This document shows positions 57,901-64,000 of a stretch of DNA of 64,000 nucleotides, one piece after another. The translations under genes and the position numbers were made by a program. The stretch is from Erpetoichthys calabaricus (Eukaryota; Chordata; Cladistia; Polypteriformes; Polypteridae). Numbering within the stretch: the first letter of the stretch is position 1; each line of letters opens with the position of its first letter. Location of the stretch: contig NC_041404.2 in NCBI RefSeq assembly GCF_900747795.2, positions 79,353,950 through 79,417,949 of the forward strand, written 5' to 3'. The notes beneath the pieces are model-generated. The model had not been told where the DNA came from and did not search any database. It saw nothing but the letters and a program-made list of their open reading frames with translations.

Positions 57901-58684
57901 TGAAGTACAGTATATAAAAAAAGGTTAGCTGAACCTGTTAGCATACTAGCATAAGAAGATTAACACATTTTCCTTGGTTGTTATAAGGGAATTCCTCAAT
58001 AAAAATTCTACCATCTTTGTCCAGTTTTGATGCTTTTGTTGTGTATTTTGCTTTTCACCAATACCTCTTACTTTGCAAAAATGGATTATTGAAAGTGAAA
58101 GCAGAGAAGTTGAAAAAGGACAAACAATTTCTGGCCAGCTAACAGGAAATAGATTAACCCATCGATGAGTCACTTCTGAATTTTGTGAAAAGGGTTAATT
58201 ACCAATCAAGAAAGACCAGACCACAAGCCCCACCACAGACTAATATAGTTTTCAAAATTAAATTAAATGGACATTTTAAATTGAAAATTACTACAGGAAA
58301 ATCCTTTAAATAACATAACACCTAGCCAACAATACTAGTATGCTAAAGATCAAAACAGATTTGTATATTGCAGCATGATAGAAAGAAAACCAATAGCCCT
58401 TACCTGGAACAATGAGACAAAGACAGTGAAAAGCTTTGTCTATAAAGTTTGCTTTGTGTGGAGTAACTTAAGATGGATTATTGTTTTATTTCTAGCTCAG
58501 TGAATTGTGTAACTCTGGAGTTATTATTCCTGCTTGTTATAGCTTATTCAATTATTTTCCTTCAATCTAATGATAGTCATGTCATTACATTTGTGCAAAA
58601 TACTTCTAAAAATGTTTGTATTTTTATTCGTATTTAATAACTCTGCCTAAATTATATATCATCCAATCATTTTCTGAAAAATGA

Positions 58685-58830
58685 TTATAGTTTCAGCTTC
58701 CAGTCCATTCCTTGAGAATGTCTTCAAGATTCTTTAAGACCTTTGAGTGCAGAAGCATTTCCTGGTTTCCATACTGAATGCATTTCTCAAATTCAGTTGA
58801 TATATGTGAGCCTGTTATTTCATTTTCAAC
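58685..58830 (-). mobile_element. Old LINE relic, relative of 20030-20340
   Basis: AGAAGCATTTCCTGGTTTCC and ACTGAATGCATTTCTC match the order of the block at 20215-20260. It is strongly decayed, so the call is weak. Apart from it, 57900-60000 holds nothing I can name. Confidence 0.35.
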
Positions 58831-60004
58831 TAAATTAATTCATCATGATTCATGGAATTAAGATACTATAATTGATTTAGCATTTTCTTGCTGTGATACT
58901 TTATTTTCACAAACAGTTTATTTACAGTCTCTCCGCTTTTAACCCATTTTTGCCAAATTATAATGCTGGCAGTTCATTCTGTATGAGCCAAGCCTTATGC
59001 AACTGGTTTTAAAACTACACCCTCAATTTGATTTCATGTTTATGAAGATTTATTTTATGTCACCAGCTGTGTAAGGTTGATGTTTTCTGTCCCTGAAAAC
59101 TGCAACAGCATTTTTAACTTGCTTTCCAAGATAGCAACACTCATTTCCACCCTGTATATAAATACCAGTCATTCAATGAGCTACTTTGATTCTATGTAAT
59201 TCTTGCATTTGCGTGCTTTCTGAATAGTTCTTGTAAGTGCCTTGCACTGCTTGAATTACACTGCTGCCATTTCATCTTTCAGCATGAAGAGAGATTTTAA
59301 AGCTAAGCAGTTGAAATTTGTGCTGTGGGAGCCTCTTGAGGCACTAATGACTTGGCAGAAATAGCCTCTACAAGTGACAGCAGACACTTACACTTGAAAC
59401 ATCGGTCACCAAAGTCAGCTATAGGACATTGAGATACACTCAAAACATACACACCATTAACATTTTGCTGTTATGAATTTTTTTTTTATTTTTGTATTTT
59501 CAAGTATGTAATTTAATAAGTTAAAAAGGTCAATTTAACATTACTAAAAACCCAAATCTTTAGATGGATGAAACATCGTAATACAGTACTGCAAAGACAT
59601 TAAACAATAACAAGAACTCTGCTAATCACCATATGCATTATGCTTTGAGTTTCAGTGAAAACTAATAAAAATCAGGTTTCTACAGATTTAGTACTCTCCC
59701 ATATCACAATTTAATATATTTGCATCACGTTTTGTTCATCAACATATTACCTGCCTTTTTCATAATGTCTTAGACACCACTCAAACAAGGTGCATACAAT
59801 TTGGACAATCTATCCTGGGAATTAGAATGAACTTAATAGCTGCAGAATGCATACTGTCATTTGCACTAAGTCAATATGATTTTATAGCCCATGTTATCTC
59901 ATTAAATATCAACACTTTGGACAAGAAAAGTGACCTTACCAAGTTTAGCAGTGCTTCTACGGTATGTCTTTTTTGAGCTCAGTCTGCTGACTAAAGCCCT
60001 CACT

Positions 60005-60200
60005 GTCCATCCATCCATCCATTCATTTTCTACTGCTTATCTGGGTCTGGGTCACCTGGGAAACAGATCCATCCATCCATCCATCCATCCATCCATCCAT
60101 CCATCCATCCATCCATCCATCCATCCATCCATCCATCCATCCATCCATTTTCTGCTGCTTATCTGGGTCTGGGTCACCTGTGAAACAGTTTGAGCAAAGA
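60005..60200 (-). repeat. CCAT microsatellite inside a duplicated SINE tail
   Basis: CCAT units occur at 60008-60023 and, in about 20 copies, at 60068-60149. Each block is followed by the same segment (CTGCTTATCTGGGTCTGGGT plus CACCTG, GAAACAG). On the minus strand this is a SINE body ending in TGGA units, present twice in tandem. Confidence 0.75.
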
Positions 60201-60690
60201 TGCCCATACGTCACTTTTCTCTGTCACCTCCTCCAGCTCCTCTTTGGTATACCAAAGAACTTCCAGTCAACCTGACAGATGTTATCTCTCCAGCATGTCA
60301 TGGGTCTCCCTCCTGATTGGACTCATGAACAAGACCCCAAGATGCTTAAACTCCTCTGCTTAAGGTAGCACCTCATCTACAATCTGGAGAAAGCATTCCA
60401 CCCTTTTCTGGCTGGGGACTATGATCTTAGACTTAGAGGTCCTAAGGTCCTCACCAAATAACATTAATTGAACTTCAGTACGTGAGAATTAGCAGAGTTT
60501 CACATGATGAAGATGAAAAAGAATCCCCTACAGCAGTGAGTATAATGAAGCCAACAAATCAGGACCAGACTAATCTGGGACATAATGAGCAAAAGCAATA
60601 TTTGGCATACAGAGTCATATGGAGTCATGCTGGGACCAACAGTAGCAACAGGTATTGAATGATGAAAAATGTCAAAATGACAGGAGTGAC

Positions 60691-60860
<170 letters not shown>

Positions 60861-60974
60861 AAATGCTGAGAATATGAGAATATAAGGCATCAAAACTGAG
60901 CAACATGCATGTCTGATAGCTTCTCTTGATACTGCTCTAATGAGCAATAAATTACAGGAGCACACCACTATTGT

Positions 60975-61630
60975 GTTCAACTCAGTGAAAAACATATCCA
61001 ATTGGACTTGTATTTGTGAGAAGATTTGGATATTGGATTTTCTCAAATTAACTGCACACTTCAGGTCCTTCCACAACATTTTTATGGGGTTAAGGTAAGG
61101 GCTTTGACTTGGCCATTCCAAAACCTTTATTTTATTCTTCTTCAACCACTCCTTGGTAGAATGACTTGTGTGCATGGGGTTGTTTTCTTGCTGCATGACC
61201 TCCTTTTTCTTGAGATGTAGTCCACAGACAGATATCTTGACATTTTTCTTTAGAAATAGTTGGTAAAATTCAAAATTAATTTTCCCATCAACAATGGCAA
61301 GCTGTCCTGGCCCAGTTACAGCAAAACAGAATCAAAAAATGATATAGTACCACCACCATGTTTCACAGATGAGATAAGGTTCTCATGCTGGAATGCAGTG
61401 TTTTTCTTTCCCCAAATTCTATTTTGGTGTCATCTGTCCATAAAACATTACTCCAATAGCTTTCAGGCTTGTCCACATGCTTCAGCAAACTGTACATGGG
61501 AAGCAATGTTTTTTTTTTGGAAAGCAGTGGCTTTTTGTTCAAGGTTCTTCTGATGGTGGACTCATGAACATGAACATTAATCAATGGGACAGAGGCTTTT
61601 AATTGCTTAGAAGTTACTGTACAGTACAGG
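60975..61630 (-). mobile_element. Tc1-like transposase relic
   Basis: On the minus strand, from the right: HESTIRRTLNKKPLLSKKKT, HVDKPESYWSNVLWTDDTKI (second catalytic Asp), a decayed middle, then HTSHSTKEWLKKNKIKVLEW and PSQSPYLNPIKMLWKDLK, where the final Glu of the DDE triad (normally LNPIE) is Lys. This is the C-terminal two thirds of the gene in broken frames. The 5' end is cut by the LTR-like repeat at 61632. Confidence 0.85.
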
Positions 61631-61631
61631 A

Positions 61632-62189
61632 TGTGGCCTGCAGAGGGCGCTACTGCCACCCAAACCCAAAACAGACAGATGCCTGACACAACTTCAGGGC
61701 ACATTTTTTAATTTTTTTCCTTTTTCCTCGTGGGAAACGCCTTTCTCCATTTCCCATCTGTACAGCACAGTCAAGCAAAACCACAGTACACAAAGCACAT
61801 TTCTCTTCTTTCTCTTTTTATTTTCTCTCTCTTTTCCTCCACTCCTCCTGGAAAGCTTCATCTTCTCCCTTCCAACTCTAGCTCCCGGAGTAGTGGACGC
61901 TGGCTCCTTTTATAAGGCACCCGGAAGTGCTCCATGTGCTCGTTGATGTACTTCTGGTAGCACCTCCAGGTGTGGCGGAAGTGCTGCCATCAAGGGCTCA
62001 GCAGCAGCTGCAGCACTCCCTGGTTGTGCCCATGGAACCCAACAGGGCTGCACCAAACTCCAGCTCCCATGGAGCCCTGCACCTTGCACCCCGGGGGAGA
62101 TAATGCTCTAGATACGCTCCCTCCTCAGAGCCTTCCAGCACAGAGGCATCCCAGCCAAGCAGAAATTTTTAGACCTCCAATATCTCACA
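61632..62189 (-). mobile_element. LTR-like repeat, minus orientation (solo)
   Basis: On the minus strand it begins TGTGAGATATTGG and ends GGCCACA, 558 bp. It shares GGCTGGGATGCC, a TTATAAAAGGAGCC TATA-type block and GGAAGTGC-rich parts with the copies at 41-42 and 48.9 kb. It abuts the Tc1 relic. Older than the 48.9-kb copy by its divergence. Fossil, no internal part. Confidence 0.55.
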
Positions 62190-64000
62190 ATAAATAAAAC
62201 AATTAAGAGATGCTCATTCAAAATTTAAATCATTCGTTTTTGTTAGGTTAACATATTCCGAAACTGGATAAGGCTACAAATTTGCTCATTATTACTTCAC
62301 TGTATAAAAAGACATTAGTGTCACAACAATCTCAAAAAGAAGGCTCTGGCCTTCAAATTATGCATTAACTATAAATACTGCTTAATGAAATGAAGTTTTA
62401 CACTGCTATATTTTAAAACTTAAAATCTGCTTATAGAAACAGGGTAGCTTAAAAGCAAGGGAAAAAAATAGTCACACACAACAATTAAAAATTAAAAAAA
62501 ATATTATTTTTTACTAATCAAAAAAATCCTTTGAAAAGCTGTGAAACCAAATGAGCAATCTTTAAGGTAACTACTACCTTACAACGGTAAAGACAATAAA
62601 TTTTATATTGTCTAAAACTCCCAAAAAAGTATACAGTTTTCCCATATGTTGTGAGAAAGAAAAGTAGATGCACACACAAAGAAAATGTAACAAATTAACA
62701 CAATAAATAGTCCTTCATTCATGAATGAAAAGGGCTTGAGGTATAAATGTAACGGTAGTCTTATGTTCCACTCATAATTATTGTTTCTTGTGCCCAAGAT
62801 CACATTCCTATTCTGTCTATCTACATTAGGAATTCATTCTTTACTTTGAAAACTGGTGAGTTTCTTGCTGTTTGATATGAACCAAATGTTTAATCAAATA
62901 AAATTATAATTTAGGATAATATAAAGAGATAACAGCCATGCACCGATGTCTCTTTCAAGATTTATTCTTGATGCTTCCAGGAAAGGTTTTGGCTCCATGC
63001 AACTCTGTACTGAAGTAAATACATTTGAAAAAAGAATGGAAGAATACATTAAATGATGAATGTGATATAGTGGTGTTCCACCCAGGGACAAGTTCTACCT
63101 TGTGCTGAGATTACCAGGATATGTTCCTGTTTTGTGTAAATAAATGATAGAATAATAGGATTTAGAAACTGTATGGGTAGATCGGGTTAATAAAGAAAAA
63201 CTGAGGGTATTGAAGTTTTCAGGATGGAAGAGTGTTATCCATTTATTTATTAAATGTATGGAAAAAACAAGTAGCAGAGGCTCGTATTTTTTATTGCATG
63301 ATCTGGTGAAGTATTTTGGCATAGATGCAGAGTGCTTTGTAGGATTTTCATGAAGCATGATTTTGTAGCATTTAATTAATTATATAAAGCTATACTCTGA
63401 CATAGCTGTACAATCTTATGTTTTATTGAAATATTGCCTTAAACGTTTCTGATGACAAAGCAAGTCTCATGAGATCCTCCTTCAAATTCAGGAAGCTAGT
63501 TGCAATTTCTGCTTTGTGATTCAGTTAAATGTCTTGATTAATTAACATTCTTTTCATTACAATAAGTACTAACTCAACTCAAATGATTAATGTGTCTAAA
63601 AAAATTCAAATCTTAGCACAATTACATTAAAATATCATCTATGATCACAAGTATTCAGTGGGCAAAACACTCCTCTCTCAACCCTTTGGTGTTCACGGGC
63701 ATTTCTTCACTAGAAGAGACAACAGACCATGTAGTCCAACAGATGCAGCACGTGATATGGAATTAAAAGGGTAAAAGAACGTAGCATATGTTTAACTGTT
63801 ATCTCCTGACCTTTATCCAATACTTCTGAGACACATTATTGTTGTACCTGACAAAATCCTAAGAATAAATTCATGAGAAAAGAATTTCTTTTCACTTCAT
63901 GAAAGTCATTTGGTAAGCCTGTGTTCCAGATGTCGGAAATACATGGATAATCCATGTAAAGAACTATGGTGTGTGTAACGCCTTTTGGAATGGTGTCAGT
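62190..64000. other. 1.8 kb without recognisable features
   Basis: AT-rich sequence with short poly-A runs. No splice-bounded open frame and no repeat that I recognise. Confidence 0.5.

Overview
The window looks like vertebrate nuclear DNA, most probably from a ray-finned fish. The evidence is intron-split host genes with clear vertebrate orthologues, tRNA genes that match human ones closely, and a dense fish-type repeat load (L2, Rex1-like and L1/Tx1 LINEs, V-SINE-like tails, Tc1, hAT, PIF-Harbinger, MULE and Helitron DNA transposons, LTR-like repeats, long GATA, TATC, CCAT and AT microsatellites). The mix reminds me of polypterids (bichir, reedfish), but I cannot prove the species from sequence alone. 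Nothing bacterial, viral or CRISPR-like is present.

Only the first 23 kb holds host genes. The 5' part of imp4 (U3 snoRNP protein) lies on the minus strand from the left edge to 7931, with the start codon alone at the end of exon 1. A complete five-exon ccdc115 (V-ATPase assembly factor, predicted 209 aa) lies on the minus strand at 13371-21379. Four intact tRNA genes flank ccdc115: His-GTG (+) and Glu-TTC (+) on the left, Glu-TTC (-) and His-GTG (+) on the right. The two identical tRNA-Glu genes are in inverted orientation on either side of ccdc115. Flipping the segment between them would put imp4 and ccdc115 head to head, the arrangement I recall from mammals.

From 23 to 64 kb I found no host exon; this part is layered transposons. 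At 23.3-30.0 kb a Tc1 relic was split by a PIF-Harbinger element with a CAG target duplication, which was itself split by an L2 LINE and by an inverted dimer repeat with a 13-bp target duplication. At 32.8-33.6 kb lies a shrunken MULE-like element with modular terminal repeats. At 34.2-36.6 and 44.3-45.8 kb lie two internally reduced Helitrons with definable ends. At 37-43 kb are an L1/Tx1-type LINE 3' part and two adjacent, opposed LTR-like repeats. At 46-51 kb are a Tc1 relic, more LTR-like repeats (one inside an AT microsatellite), a Helitron inverted pair and a SINE. At 53.9-55.3 kb an L2 copy is bracketed by TATC microsatellites. At 57 kb two Helitron ends lie 12 bp apart. At 60-62 kb are CCAT and GATA arrays, a Tc1 relic and another LTR-like repeat. 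The rest is AT-rich non-coding DNA in which I recognise nothing.

The observations most worth following are the tRNA-bounded orientation of ccdc115, a recurrent inverted-dimer repeat whose centre resembles half of a hammerhead ribozyme core, the four-layer nest at 23-30 kb, and a hAT foldback element whose empty site survives in a second LINE copy 48 kb away.
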